From positions 1 to 64,000 of the forward strand of contig NZ_JACARE010000037.1 in the NCBI RefSeq assembly GCF_013386765.1: DNA of 64,000 nt, given 5' to 3'. This document shows, piece after piece, positions 7,767-16,600 of the stretch (positions within the stretch are counted from its first letter, which is position 1; every line of letters begins with the position of its first letter). The notes beneath the pieces are model-generated. The model was not told the DNA's origin, ran no database searches, and saw only the letters and a list, made by a program, of their open reading frames with translations. The DNA comes from Pseudomonas yamanorum (GTDB lineage: Bacteria; Pseudomonadota; Gammaproteobacteria; Pseudomonadales; Pseudomonadaceae). Made by a program: the position numbers and the translations under genes.

Positions 7767-9051
7767 AGTACGCCCATGGATGGCCATCGCAGCCGGTACC
7801 AGTTGGGCGGCCCTCACCCTTTACCTGTTGTGGCTGTGCACGAACGCTGCGGTGTTTATCGGCGACTACAGTTTCCTGCGCCTGATGGCCGGCCCGGGTT
7901 ATCTGGTGGCCGAGCAACTCAAGGCGTTGCCCGCCGAACAGCGCGAGGCGCAGATCGAGGCGCTGCAAGCGCGCTTTCAGTACCCGGTGAGCCTGGTGAA
8001 AAAGGATGATATTGAGCTGCCGCCGGAAGCCCTCGTCATGCTCGACCACCATCAACCGGCACAGAACAGTGATGAAGACATCACCTACTTCCCGCTGGAC
8101 GACGACACGGTGATTCAATTCGGCCCCCTGTGGGGCACCGCCGAAGTGAAGGACCTGATGCAATACCCGGTGTATTGGCTGACCGCCTGTGTCGCCGGCC
8201 TGCCGGTCATGCTGTTGCTCTGGCTCACCTTGCGCGCCCGACGCAAATACACCCACGACCTCAACACCCTCAACGCCAGCGTTGCGGCACTCGCCCGCAC
8301 ACCCAACACGCTGCTGCCGGCGATGAGCCAGGAGTGGGCCCCGCTGCTGCTGACATTGCGACAGCATGCCCAGGACATCACGTCGATGGGCGAACGCCAC
8401 CGCGAGGTTTCCCAGGCGGTGTCCCACGAACTGCGCACGCCCCTGGCCCGGATGCGATTTGCCCTGGCGCTGCTGAGTAAAAGTGCCGACCCTGACACCC
8501 GCATCCGCCTGCAAGAGCGGCTGCAAACCGACATCGAGGAGCTGGAGTCGCTGGTTCGCGCCAGCCTCGCCTTTGCGCGGCTGGCCGATGCACCCAGCGA
8601 CCTGCAGCATGAGCCGATCAATATCCGTGACTGGCTGCAACAGGAGTTTGCCCTGCTGGACGGGCACCATCGCTTGCTCACCCTGGACACCAACCCCGCC
8701 GACCTGGAGCTGATCGGTGATCGCGCCCTGCTGCACCTGATCGTGCGCAACCTGCTGAGCAACGCCATCACGTACGCCCGCGAACAAGTGAACGTCAGTG
8801 CCTCGTGCCAGGGCCAACACCTGGTGCTGCATGTGGACGATGACGGCCCCGGTGTGTTGCCGGAAAACCGCGAAAAGATCTTCGAACCCTTCGTTCGCCT
8901 GGCCATGGGCGGTGACGAGCCCAGCGGGTTTGGCCTCGGCCTGGCGCTGGCCAAGCGAGCCTGCCATTGGCACCACGGGGAGCTGTCGATCACCCGCAGC
9001 CCATTGGGCGGCGCGCGCCTGACCCTGACCCTGGCGCTGCGCCCGGGTTAG
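7756..9051 (+). CDS. Sensor histidine kinase (RstB-like)
   Basis: The 431-residue protein has an N-terminal membrane segment (about 8-30), a periplasmic domain of about 100 residues, a second membrane segment (VYWLTACVAGLPVMLLLWLTL), a HAMP-like region, an H-box SHELRTPLAR with His224, and ATP-binding boxes NLLSNAITY, DDDGPGVLPE, FEPFVRL and GFGLGLALAK. It is coupled to the response regulator by an 11-base overlap, so the two act as one signalling pair. The periplasmic part gives no clue to the signal. Confidence 0.85.
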   Translation: MLSKVRPWMAIAAGTSWAALTLYLLWLCTNAAVFIGDYSFLRLMAGPGYLVAEQLKALPAEQREAQIEALQARFQYPVSLVKKDDIELPPEALVMLDHHQPAQNSDEDITYFPLDDDTVIQFGPLWGTAEVKDLMQYPVYWLTACVAGLPVMLLLWLTLRARRKYTHDLNTLNASVAALARTPNTLLPAMSQEWAPLLLTLRQHAQDITSMGERHREVSQAVSHELRTPLARMRFALALLSKSADPDTRIRLQERLQTDIEELESLVRASLAFARLADAPSDLQHEPINIRDWLQQEFALLDGHHRLLTLDTNPADLELIGDRALLHLIVRNLLSNAITYAREQVNVSASCQGQHLVLHVDDDGPGVLPENREKIFEPFVRLAMGGDEPSGFGLGLALAKRACHWHHGELSITRSPLGGARLTLTLALRPG

Positions 9052-9053
9052 GC

Positions 9054-9070
9054 TGTTACAGCCTGTGACA
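9054..9070 (+). promoter_or_regulatory. Candidate response-regulator site: tandem repeat before the GH8 gene
   Basis: TGTTACA and TGTGACA are separated by three bases, a 10-base period that fits OmpR-family dimers binding head-to-tail. The core resembles the GTTACA element of the E. coli RstA box. It lies 99 bases before the GH8 start and directly after the kinase stop. Confidence 0.45.
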
Positions 9071-9168
9071 GTGGAACCTGCGCGCTGCCGCTAACCTCGC
9101 GACCTGATTCAGGATCGCCCGCGCCATCCTGAGTCCATGCCCTTTGGATCAGGTTGGAGAGTCACTTC

Positions 9169-10596
9169 ATGCGTCACCCTAAACGGCATCTGTCTACGCT
9201 GGTGTTATCACTGTGCATGGCCGCTGGTTCCTGGTCGGGCAGCATTGCAGCCCAAAGTGTTCACGCGCCCTATTACCCCGGCTCGATCCTGCCCAATCGC
9301 CAGCCCCAGGCGATCATGGATCAGCAACTGGTCAGGTTCTACAAGGACTGGAAGGCGGTGTATCTGTCGGGGGAATGCGGCAGCGGCCGGTATTTCGTCA
9401 AGGTCAACGCCGACCACAAACCAGTGGGCGGTGGCACCGCGCCCGGCACCATCACGGTGTCCGAGGCCCATGGCTACGGCATGCTGCTCACGGTGATGAT
9501 GGCCGACTACGATGACGACGCCCAAAAAATCTTCGACGGCATGGTGCGCTACTTCCAGGATCACCCGGCGGCCTCCGATCCGGGCTTGATGGCCTGGAAC
9601 CAGATCGAAGGATGCGGCGATTCCACCGACCCGTTCCGCGGTGACGTCAGCGCCACCGACGGCGACCTGGACATCGCCTACGCCTTGCTGCTGGCCGACC
9701 AAAAATGGGGCAGCCAGGGCACCGTCGATTATCGCAACGAGGCCAACACCGTCATGGCCGCGATCATGAAACACGAGGTGCACCCCAGGACGCATCATTT
9801 GATACTCGGCGACTGGGCCGGCACCGACGGCGACCCTGAGCTTGAGTACACCACCCGCAGCTCGGACTTCATGCAGTCGCACCTCTACAGCTTCTTCGCC
9901 ATGACCGGGGATAAACGCTGGCAGGCGGTTCGCGACAAGAACTATTCGATCATCAGCGCCTTCACCCAACGCTACAGCGCCAACAGTGGCTTGGTGCCGG
10001 ACTTTATCAGCCACCTGGACACCTCGCTCACCCCGGCGCGCCCCGAGTTGGTGGAAGGTCAATACGACGGTGGCTACTCATGGAATGCCGCCCGCTACCC
10101 GTGGCGCATCGGCCTGGATTACCTGATGTACGGTGACCCTCGTGCCCTGTACACCTTGACCGCCTTCAACCGCTGGGCACGCTCCACCACCCACGATGAG
10201 CCGGGCGCGTTCAACAGCGGCTACCGCATCGACGGCAGCGCCATCGAGGAAGACCAGAATGAGCCGGCCTTTGTGGCGGCATTGGGGGTCAGCGCGATGA
10301 TCAGCCCCGACAATCAGCCGTGGCTCAATAATATTTGGGACAACCTGCAACGCCGGTCCATCAGGGATCAGGACTACTACGGCAATACCCTGAAACTGCT
10401 GGGCATGGTGATCATGTCCGGCCATTGGGAGCGGCCCCAACCGGCGCCCATCAAAAAAACCGCGCACGTGCCTGTCGATCCGCCATCCGGCATTGCTGCA
10501 CCGGGACCCGTGGCATCTTTGCCGCCCGCCCCGCAGCTGATGCTGGCCCGCGGGTTCAGTTTCAAGAAACTCCTGGGGCGCCGCGGCTTCAGCTGA
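9169..10596 (+). CDS. Secreted glycosyl hydrolase family 8 (endo-beta-glucanase type)
   Basis: The 475-residue protein has a Sec signal peptide (MRHPKRH, hydrophobic core, cleavage near residue 29). GH8 motifs are visible: SEAHGYGM with the probable general acid Glu99, TDGDLDIAYALLLADQKWG (about 163-181) with its catalytic-site Asp residues, and GYSWNAARYPWRIGLDY. Family members cut beta-1,4-glucans such as cellulose or chitosan; BcsZ of cellulose operons is the best-known bacterial one. No bcs genes flank it. The C-terminal 60 residues are Pro-rich and end in a basic tail (KKLLGRRGFS), beyond the catalytic domain. The ATG at 9169 is favoured by a GGAGAG ribosome site. Confidence 0.85.
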   Translation: MRHPKRHLSTLVLSLCMAAGSWSGSIAAQSVHAPYYPGSILPNRQPQAIMDQQLVRFYKDWKAVYLSGECGSGRYFVKVNADHKPVGGGTAPGTITVSEAHGYGMLLTVMMADYDDDAQKIFDGMVRYFQDHPAASDPGLMAWNQIEGCGDSTDPFRGDVSATDGDLDIAYALLLADQKWGSQGTVDYRNEANTVMAAIMKHEVHPRTHHLILGDWAGTDGDPELEYTTRSSDFMQSHLYSFFAMTGDKRWQAVRDKNYSIISAFTQRYSANSGLVPDFISHLDTSLTPARPELVEGQYDGGYSWNAARYPWRIGLDYLMYGDPRALYTLTAFNRWARSTTHDEPGAFNSGYRIDGSAIEEDQNEPAFVAALGVSAMISPDNQPWLNNIWDNLQRRSIRDQDYYGNTLKLLGMVIMSGHWERPQPAPIKKTAHVPVDPPSGIAAPGPVASLPPAPQLMLARGFSFKKLLGRRGFS

Positions 10597-10614
10597 GGTA
10601 CGCACATAAAAAAA

Positions 10615-10645
10615 CCCCGCCTGCATCGCTGCAGGCGGGGTTTTT
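10615..10645. terminator. Bidirectional terminator between GH8 gene and groEL
   Basis: A perfect 10-base stem CCCCGCCTGC/GCAGGCGGGG (10615-10624 and 10631-10640) is flanked by A and T runs. It serves the rightward GH8 gene and the leftward groEL gene, whose ends converge here. Confidence 0.9.
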
Positions 10646-10666
10646 CAGTAGCGGGGTAAGGCTGGC

Positions 10667-12313
10667 TTACATCATGCCGCCCATGCCGCCCATACCACCC
10701 ATGTCTGGCATACCGCCGCCGCCAGCGCCTTCAGCCTTAGGCTTGTCAGCAATGGCTGCTTCGGTGGTCAGGATCAGGCCACCGATGGAGGCTGCTGCCT
10801 GCAGAGCCGAACGAGTCACCTTGGTAGGATCCAGGATGCCCATTTCGATCATGTCGCCGTAGACGCCAGTCGCAGCGTTGTAACCGTAGTTACCTTTGCC
10901 GTTCTTGACTTCGTTGACCACAACGCTTGGCTCGTCGCCGGAGTTGGCAGCGATCTGACGCAGCGGTGCTTCAACAGCACGACGCAGTACAGCGATACCG
11001 ACGTTCTGGTCGGCGTTGTCGCCGGTCAGGTTGGTCAGGGCTTCCAGAGCACGGATCAGCGCAACGCCACCGCCAGGTACCACGCCTTCTTCAACGGCTG
11101 CGCGGGTTGCGTGCAGGGCGTCTTCAACGCGGGCTTTCTTCTCTTTCATTTCAACTTCGGAACCAGCGCCAACCTTGATCACTGCAACGCCGCCAGACAG
11201 CTTGGCCAGGCGCTCTTGCAGTTTTTCACGGTCGTAGTCCGAGGAAGTTTCGGCAACCTGGGCACGGATCTGAGTGATGCGAGCCTGGATGTCCTGATCA
11301 ACGCCAGCACCGTCAACGATGATGGTGTTTTCCTTGGAGATGGTCACGCGCTTGGCACTGCCCAGGTTTTCCAGGGTGGCGCTTTCCAGGCTCAGGCCGA
11401 TCTCTTCGGAGATAACGGTACCGCCGGTCAGTACGGCGATGTCCTGCAGCATGGCCTTGCGACGGTCGCCGAAGCCTGGAGCCTTGACGGCTGCGACTTT
11501 AACGATGCCACGCATGTTGTTCACAACCAGAGTCGCCAGGGCTTCGCCTTCAACGTCTTCGGAAACGATCAGCAGTGGGCGGCCGGCTTTGGCAACGGCT
11601 TCCAGCACTGGCAGCATTTCGCGGATGTTCGAGATTTTCTTGTCAACCAGCAGGATCAGCGGGCTGTCCAGCTCGGCAACCATGGTTTCTGGCTTGTTGA
11701 CGAAGTACGGGGACAGGTAGCCACGGTCGAACTGCATGCCTTCAACAACCGACAGTTCGTTTTCCAGGCCAGTGCCTTCTTCAACGGTGATCACGCCTTC
11801 TTTACCGACTTTTTCCATGGCTTCGGCAATGATGTCGCCGATGGAGCTGTCGGAGTTGGCGGAGATGGTGCCTACCTGAGCGATGGCCTTGGTGTCGGCG
11901 CATGGCTTGGACAGGTTTTTCAGCTCGGCAACAACGGCGATGGTCGCCTTGTCGATGCCGCGCTTGAGGTCCATCGGGTTCATGCCGGCAGCGACAGCCT
12001 TGTAGCCCTCGTTGACGATGGCCTGGGCCAGAACGGTAGCGGTGGTGGTGCCGTCGCCTGCGTCATCGTTGGCACGGGAGGCAACGTCTTTGACCAGCTG
12101 CGCGCCCATGTTTTCGAAACGGTCTTCCAGTTCGATTTCTTTGGCGACGGAAACGCCGTCCTTGGTGATGGTCGGAGCGCCGAAGCTCTTCTCGATGATC
12201 ACGTTACGGCCTTTAGGGCCCAGGGTCGCTTTTACTGCGTCAGCCAGGACGTTTACACCGGCGAGCATTTTCTTACGGGCGGAATCGCCGAATTTAACTT
12301 CTTTAGCAGCCAT
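10667..12313 (-). CDS. groL: Chaperonin GroEL
   Basis: The full-length 548-residue Hsp60 subunit forms the 14-mer folding chamber in the cytoplasm. Diagnostic stretches are LGPKGRNVIIEKSFGAPTIT, DAGDGTTTATVLAQ (ATP binding, about 86-99), the apical domain near VNNMRGIVKVAAVKAPGFGD and the C-terminal GGM repeats (MPDMGGMGGMGGMM) that line the cavity. It lies 50 bases after groES in one operon behind a sigma32-like promoter. Confidence 0.98.
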   Translation of the reverse strand: MAAKEVKFGDSARKKMLAGVNVLADAVKATLGPKGRNVIIEKSFGAPTITKDGVSVAKEIELEDRFENMGAQLVKDVASRANDDAGDGTTTATVLAQAIVNEGYKAVAAGMNPMDLKRGIDKATIAVVAELKNLSKPCADTKAIAQVGTISANSDSSIGDIIAEAMEKVGKEGVITVEEGTGLENELSVVEGMQFDRGYLSPYFVNKPETMVAELDSPLILLVDKKISNIREMLPVLEAVAKAGRPLLIVSEDVEGEALATLVVNNMRGIVKVAAVKAPGFGDRRKAMLQDIAVLTGGTVISEEIGLSLESATLENLGSAKRVTISKENTIIVDGAGVDQDIQARITQIRAQVAETSSDYDREKLQERLAKLSGGVAVIKVGAGSEVEMKEKKARVEDALHATRAAVEEGVVPGGGVALIRALEALTNLTGDNADQNVGIAVLRRAVEAPLRQIAANSGDEPSVVVNEVKNGKGNYGYNAATGVYGDMIEMGILDPTKVTRSALQAAASIGGLILTTEAAIADKPKAEGAGGGGMPDMGGMGGMGGMM

Positions 12314-12363
12314 GATCGATATTCCTTAAATACTTTGTAGTAACGGGAAGATGAGCGGGGAAA

Positions 12364-12660
12364 TCAGCCTTCCAGAACAGCGAGAATCTCGTTCTCAGCC
12401 ATTACCAGCAGGTCTTCGCCGTCGATTTTCACAGTGTTGCTGCCGGAGTAAGGGCCGAAAACAACCTTGTCACCCACTTTCACAGCCAGCGCACGTACTT
12501 CACCGTTTTCCAGGGTCTTGCCTGGGCCAGCAGCGAGAATCACACCGTGGTTGGCTTTTTCAGCAGCCGAACCTGGCAGCACGATACCGCCAGCGGTTTT
12601 CTTTTCTTCTTCACTGCGACGGATGACGACGCGGTCATGCAGAGGACGAAGCTTGCTCAT
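12364..12660 (-). CDS. groS: Co-chaperonin GroES
   Basis: The 98-residue protein begins MSKLRPLHDRVVIRR and has the mobile loop EEEKKTAGGIVLPGSA (about 17-32), which contacts GroEL, followed by the beta-barrel core. It forms the heptameric lid of the chaperonin. An AGGAGAG ribosome site precedes the ATG. It is first gene of the groES-groEL operon. Confidence 0.97.
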   Translation of the reverse strand: MSKLRPLHDRVVIRRSEEEKKTAGGIVLPGSAAEKANHGVILAAGPGKTLENGEVRALAVKVGDKVVFGPYSGSNTVKIDGEDLLVMAENEILAVLEG

Positions 12661-12800
12661 TGTCGATCTCTCCTAATTGTGTTTTTCATCAGCCGGTGTC
12701 AATTCCGGCAGGTTAAATTCCGGCGGTGCCGGTCGCGGTTCGCGGCGCGAAACGCGGAAGTCTGTCTGGTGTCGCCACCAGAAACCTTGCGGTGACCGTT

Positions 12801-12828
12801 ACATAAGGGCGCATAAGGTTATTACAAG
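12801..12828 (-). promoter_or_regulatory. Sigma32-like heat-shock promoter of groES-groEL
   Basis: On the minus strand, CTTGTAA (12828-12822) is followed after 13 bases by CCCTTATGT (12809-12801). This fits the heat-shock promoter pattern CTTGAAA, 11-16 bases, CCCCATnT with few mismatches. The inferred transcript start lies about 130 bases ahead of groES. Confidence 0.6.
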
Positions 12829-12873
12829 GGTGCAGAGATGAAAATTTTTGTGTCGGGGGAGTCTTCAAACGCC

Positions 12874-12897
12874 GCACGGCACCCGCAGGTGCCGTGC
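12874..12897 (-). terminator. Hairpin after fxsA
   Basis: A perfect 10-base stem (GCACGGCACC/GGTGCCGTGC, loop CGCA) lies just past the fxsA stop on the minus strand. Only a short T-poor tail follows, so it may slow or protect the transcript end rather than act as a strong terminator. Confidence 0.45.
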
Positions 12898-12908
12898 CGC
12901 TGAAGGGA

Positions 12909-13385
12909 TTACTTGGGGTCGCGGTGTTCGAATTCGCCTTCGATCACGTCACCTTCACGCCCCAGAGGCTGGCGCGGGGCCGGACCACCACGGGGTTGCA
13001 GGTCGTCGGCAAAGGCGCGCTGGCGGATCGCCGCCTCTTCGGCACGCTGGCGCATCTTGCCCGCCAGCAACTTGCGGGTGAAGGGCAACAACATGACCAG
13101 GCCCACCACATCGCTGATAAAGCCCGGGAGGATCAACAGGCCACCGGCCAAGGCCATCATCAGGCCTTCAAGCATGGTCTGGGCCGGCAGTTCGCCGCGA
13201 TTCAGGCTTTCACGGGCACGCAGCGCCGTGGCCAGGCCGGCGACGCGCAGCACCAGCACGCCGAGCATCGAGCCGAGAATGATCAGCAGCAGTGCCGGGA
13301 AAAACCCGATTGCGCTGCTGACTTGTACGAATACGAACAGCTCCAGCACCGGAAACAACAAAAAGAGCAACAAAAAAGGGCGCAT
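12909..13385 (-). CDS. fxsA: FxsA-family membrane protein
   Basis: The 158-residue protein has hydrophobic segments at about 2-20, 25-45 and a bend around 75-110 (LAGGLLILPGFISDVVGLVMLLP), the part typical of FxsA. A hydrophilic, Arg/Gly-rich cytoplasmic tail follows. FxsA in E. coli is an inner-membrane protein whose overproduction relieves F-plasmid exclusion of phage T7; its normal role is unknown, and it is often found near groESL as here. The ATG at 13385 follows an AGGAAC ribosome site; an upstream in-frame TTG is less likely. Confidence 0.87.
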   Translation of the reverse strand: MRPFLLLFLLFPVLELFVFVQVSSAIGFFPALLLIILGSMLGVLVLRVAGLATALRARESLNRGELPAQTMLEGLMMALAGGLLILPGFISDVVGLVMLLPFTRKLLAGKMRQRAEEAAIRQRAFADDLQPRGGPAPRQPLGREGDVIEGEFEHRDPK

Positions 13386-13451
13386 CAAATGGTTCCTCAA
13401 CGCAAGAATGCCTTGCTACTTCACCTTAGATGACGTCGCCGTTTCGTGAAT

Positions 13452-14183
13452 TCAAGCTTCAGCGCCTGCTTTTTTCGGCCAGACCTCAGCGTGAGCCAGG
13501 AAAACCAAGGCCTCGCGCACTTGTGTCGGCGTGTTGCAAGGCTCGGCAAAGGGTAGCCAATAGAGCGCCTGGCCGATGCGCAGGTGCATGCCCTCGCTGT
13601 CGATGCCCGCCAATTGCGCGGGATCGGTGGTCGGCAGGCCTGCCAGTTCGACGTAATGGGCGATGGCCTTGGTGTGGTCGCTGTTCATGTGTTCGATCAT
13701 GCTCAGCTCGGCCTTGCCGGCGAACGGGTTGGCCAGGGTCAACTGGTCGACCCAGTGGATCGCGCCAAACCCACCGATATAACGGTGGCGTACCGGCTTG
13801 AGCACCCAGAAGTCAAAATCATGGGCCTTGTGGTAGTTGGCCGAATCCGGGAAATAGCGGTAGTAACGCTCGGCGGCGGCGTCAATCTCGGCACTGTCTT
13901 CGAGTTTCTCGGCTTCGGCCAGGTAGGTCAGGCGCCCTACCGCCTGCACGTCGTCCGCCTCACGCTCACCCACCAACAGCGAACACTTGGGGTCTTTCTG
14001 CAGGTTGTGGGTGTGCTGGGCGATGCGGCTGATCAGGATCAGCGGCCGGCCCTCGGCATCCAGGCAGTACGGCACCACTGAGCCAAACGGGAAACCGGGC
14101 ATGGCCTTGGACAGGGTGGCGAGTGCCCCACGGTATTCCTTGAGCAGTAGTTCTCGGGCATTCTTGGCAACGTGCGCGCTCAA
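13452..14183 (-). CDS. HugZ-like pyridoxamine-5'-phosphate-oxidase-fold protein
   Basis: The 243-residue cytoplasmic protein has an N-terminal split-barrel flavin-binding-type domain (about 10-150; PFGSVVPYCLD, LILISRIAQHTHNL, CSLLVGE) and a C-terminal DUF2470-type domain with IEHMNSDHTKAIAHYVELAG (about 163-182), whose His residues are the usual heme-related positions. Related HugZ proteins take part in heme breakdown and iron recovery. Here no heme-uptake genes are adjacent, so the substrate is uncertain and a general flavin- or heme-binding role is possible. Confidence 0.75.
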   Translation of the reverse strand: MSAHVAKNARELLLKEYRGALATLSKAMPGFPFGSVVPYCLDAEGRPLILISRIAQHTHNLQKDPKCSLLVGEREADDVQAVGRLTYLAEAEKLEDSAEIDAAAERYYRYFPDSANYHKAHDFDFWVLKPVRHRYIGGFGAIHWVDQLTLANPFAGKAELSMIEHMNSDHTKAIAHYVELAGLPTTDPAQLAGIDSEGMHLRIGQALYWLPFAEPCNTPTQVREALVFLAHAEVWPKKAGAEA

Positions 14184-14258
14184 CTTATGACTCCTTTGAT
14201 AAATATCGTCAAAAAATAAACCTGGATAGTCGCTTCATTCTGCCCACAGGACTTGCGA

Positions 14259-15017
14259 ATGCATCTCAACGACAAAGTAATCATTATCACCGGCGGTTGC
14301 CAGGGTTTGGGCCGTTCCATGGCCGAGTATTTTGCAGCCAAAGGCGCGCACCTGGCGCTGGTGGACCTCAATCAGGAAAAGCTCGACCAGGCGGTGGCCG
14401 CCTGCCAGGCCCATGGCGTGAAGGCCCGGGCCTACCTATGTAACGTGGCGAATGAAGAACAGGTGACCCAGACCGTGGCACAGATCGCCGAAGACTTTGG
14501 CGCGATCAACGGCTTGATCAACAACGCCGGGATCCTGCGCGATGGCCTGCTGCTCAAGGTCAAGGACGGCGAGATGACCAAGATGAGCCTGGCCCAGTGG
14601 CAGGCGGTGATCGACGTCAACCTCACCGGCGTCTTCCTGTGTACCCGTGAAGTGGCGGCAAAAATGGTGGAGCTGAAGAATCAGGGCACCATCATCAACA
14701 TCTCATCGATCTCCCGCGCCGGTAACGTCGGCCAGACCAACTACTCCGCCGCCAAGGCCGGCGTGGCGGCCGCTACCGTGACCTGGGCCAAGGAACTGGC
14801 GCGCTACGGCATCCGCGTGGCGGGCATTGCACCGGGGTTTATCGAGACGGAGATGACCCTGGGCATGAAGCCCGAGGCACTGGAGAAGATGACCTCGGGC
14901 ATTCCCCTCAAGCGCATGGGGCGGCCCGAGGAGATTGCCCATTCGGCGGCGTATATCTTCGAGAACGACTACTACACCGGGCGGATCCTGGAAATGGACG
15001 GCGGGTTGCGCCTGTAA
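14259..15017 (+). CDS. Short-chain dehydrogenase/reductase (SDR family)
   Basis: The 252-residue classical SDR has the cofactor loop TGGCQGLGRSMAEYF (about 12-26), NNAGILRDG, catalytic Ser in NISSISRAGN, Tyr and Lys in NYSAAKAG (YxxxK), and a C-terminal IAPGFIETEM and MDGGLRL. The acidic residue LVDLN at the end of the second strand favours NAD(H). It resembles 3-oxoacyl-ACP reductase-like and hydroxyacyl-CoA dehydrogenase-like enzymes, but the substrate cannot be assigned. The ATG at 14259 has an AGGA site 7 bases upstream; the in-frame TTG two codons earlier is less suitable. Confidence 0.83.
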   Translation: MHLNDKVIIITGGCQGLGRSMAEYFAAKGAHLALVDLNQEKLDQAVAACQAHGVKARAYLCNVANEEQVTQTVAQIAEDFGAINGLINNAGILRDGLLLKVKDGEMTKMSLAQWQAVIDVNLTGVFLCTREVAAKMVELKNQGTIINISSISRAGNVGQTNYSAAKAGVAAATVTWAKELARYGIRVAGIAPGFIETEMTLGMKPEALEKMTSGIPLKRMGRPEEIAHSAAYIFENDYYTGRILEMDGGLRL

Positions 15018-15032
15018 TGACCCGATGGCCCT

Positions 15033-16040
15033 TTACCAGGTGACGCCGAACCCAGCGGTATAGCGGGTCTTGCTCAACGCGCTTTCCGAGTCGCCACTAA
15101 TAACGTCGCGCTCGGCCTTGAGGTTGAGAGAGGCCCACTCGGTGACTTTGTAGCGCAGGCCCATTTCCGCGTCCAGGGAATAGTCGGACGGCCCTGCCAA
15201 CGGCTTGCCAAGCTCGCCATTGGTGAAGAATTCGACGGTCTTGCCCACCAGGTAGCGGTTGTAGTTCCACTTCATGGCCAGCGAGTAGAAGTTGTCCTTG
15301 CCGCCGTCCTGATATTCGTAATCGGTGCGGTTGACCAGCGAACCCAGGGAGAACGCACCCAGTTCGTCATCCCAGAACTGGTAGCCCGGGCCGGTACCCA
15401 CCGTGCGCTGGCGAGACAGGTCTTCGACCTTGTCGCGCTTGTAGGTCAGGCGGCCCTGCCAGAACCAGTGTTCGGTGAGAAACCGGTCCAGGTCGTATTC
15501 CAGCGCCCAGTTGTCGGTGGTGGTCACATCGTCCTGGAATTCGCGGTTGTATTCGCCCTGGGCGGTATGCCGCCATTGGCCATGACGCGCGGTAGTCTTG
15601 AAGTCGATGTCGTAGTCGTTGGTGTCTTTTTCCGCACGCTTATAGTCCAGCGCCATATCGACATTGCCCTTCCACACCAGGTCTTCGATCACGGGTTTGG
15701 GCTTGATGATCTGCTGGATACTGGCCAGTTCGACCGTCTTGGGCGCTTCGCCGTTGGCCAGGGTGACTTTGCCGTCATCCGCCGCCTGCAGGGACTTGGC
15801 CTTCTCACCGGTATAGGCATCCTGCTTGACCAGAAGCTCCTGGTCACTTTCCAGGGTCTTGACCTGCTTCCAGTCCACCGGGATGGCGCCAGCGTAGTCG
15901 GTCTGGATCAACAGTTTGCCACCGTCGAAAACCTTGATCTTGCCGGTCAGGCGGTCACCGTTCTTCAACCAGACGGTATCGGCGAGCAGCGGCGTGGAGG
16001 CGCTGAAAACAGCGAGGCATAGCAGGGTTCTGGACAACAT
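15033..16040 (-). CDS. DUF481 outer-membrane-type protein (YdiY-like)
   Basis: The 335-residue protein has a signal peptide (MLSRTLLCLAVFSASTPLLA), an N-terminal beta-rich region with DTVWLKNGDRLTGKI and a repeat-like second half (about 20-115), then the DUF481 domain (about 120-335) with alternating aromatic/hydrophobic strands ending in TAGFGVTW. A terminal aromatic residue is typical of outer-membrane barrels. The function of DUF481 proteins is not established. It converges with the SDR gene, 15 bases apart. Confidence 0.78.
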   Translation of the reverse strand: MLSRTLLCLAVFSASTPLLADTVWLKNGDRLTGKIKVFDGGKLLIQTDYAGAIPVDWKQVKTLESDQELLVKQDAYTGEKAKSLQAADDGKVTLANGEAPKTVELASIQQIIKPKPVIEDLVWKGNVDMALDYKRAEKDTNDYDIDFKTTARHGQWRHTAQGEYNREFQDDVTTTDNWALEYDLDRFLTEHWFWQGRLTYKRDKVEDLSRQRTVGTGPGYQFWDDELGAFSLGSLVNRTDYEYQDGGKDNFYSLAMKWNYNRYLVGKTVEFFTNGELGKPLAGPSDYSLDAEMGLRYKVTEWASLNLKAERDVISGDSESALSKTRYTAGFGVTW

Positions 16041-16194
16041 AAGCAGATATGGGGCTCGAGTTTGGCGAAAAAACGGGCATTATCGGGGTGGATAACTTCT
16101 TAGCAAGGACTGACTCGGGTATTGCTATCGAGTTCCATGCTTAACGTTAGATTTGCAGACGTTTCCTACAAATAGACGAACATTTTCATCGGAT

Positions 16195-16557
16195 ATGCCC
16201 AGCGTGAACGAAACGACCGACGCCCCGCAAAGCCCGGCCGAAATGCGCCGCACGGTGCTGTACCTGACTCTCGCCCAAGTGCCTGAGGGCTGCGTAATCA
16301 GCTACGGGGAGCTGGCGCGCCTCGCCGGTTTGGGGCGCGCCGCGCGCTGGGTGGGCCGTACCCTGAGCCAACTGCCCGAGGACACCAAACTGCCCTGGCA
16401 CCGGGTGCTGGGTGCCGGCGGTCGGATAAGTCTGCCGGTGGGCAGTGCCTCAGGTGACGAGCAACGCGCGCGTTTGCGCGGCGAAGGTGTCAGCATCCTG
16501 AACAATCGTGTTGATATTCAGCGTCATGGCTGGCGCCCGGTAGAGCACAGCGGTTAG
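16195..16557 (+). CDS. Alkyltransferase-like protein (ATL, MGMT family)
   Basis: The 120-residue protein matches the DNA-binding domain of O6-methylguanine-DNA methyltransferase, with the helix-turn-helix Arg-finger region (GLGRAARWVGRTLSQLP) but with LPWHRVLGAGG in the active-site position. Trp68 stands where MGMT has the alkyl-accepting Cys (PCHRV). This is the hallmark of ATL proteins, which bind O6-alkylguanine without repairing it and hand lesions to nucleotide excision repair. Start MPSVNETTD at 16195; an upstream in-frame extension lacks a ribosome site. AmpG follows 43 bases on. Confidence 0.88.
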   Translation: MPSVNETTDAPQSPAEMRRTVLYLTLAQVPEGCVISYGELARLAGLGRAARWVGRTLSQLPEDTKLPWHRVLGAGGRISLPVGSASGDEQRARLRGEGVSILNNRVDIQRHGWRPVEHSG

Positions 16558-16600
16558 AGTGCGCGCTTTATTTGCGTAATTCTGAGGCAGACTCCAGCCC

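Noticed and set aside
11111..12340. Open frame of about 409 codons opposite groEL
   Set aside because: Antisense to a universally conserved gene; composition is artefactual.
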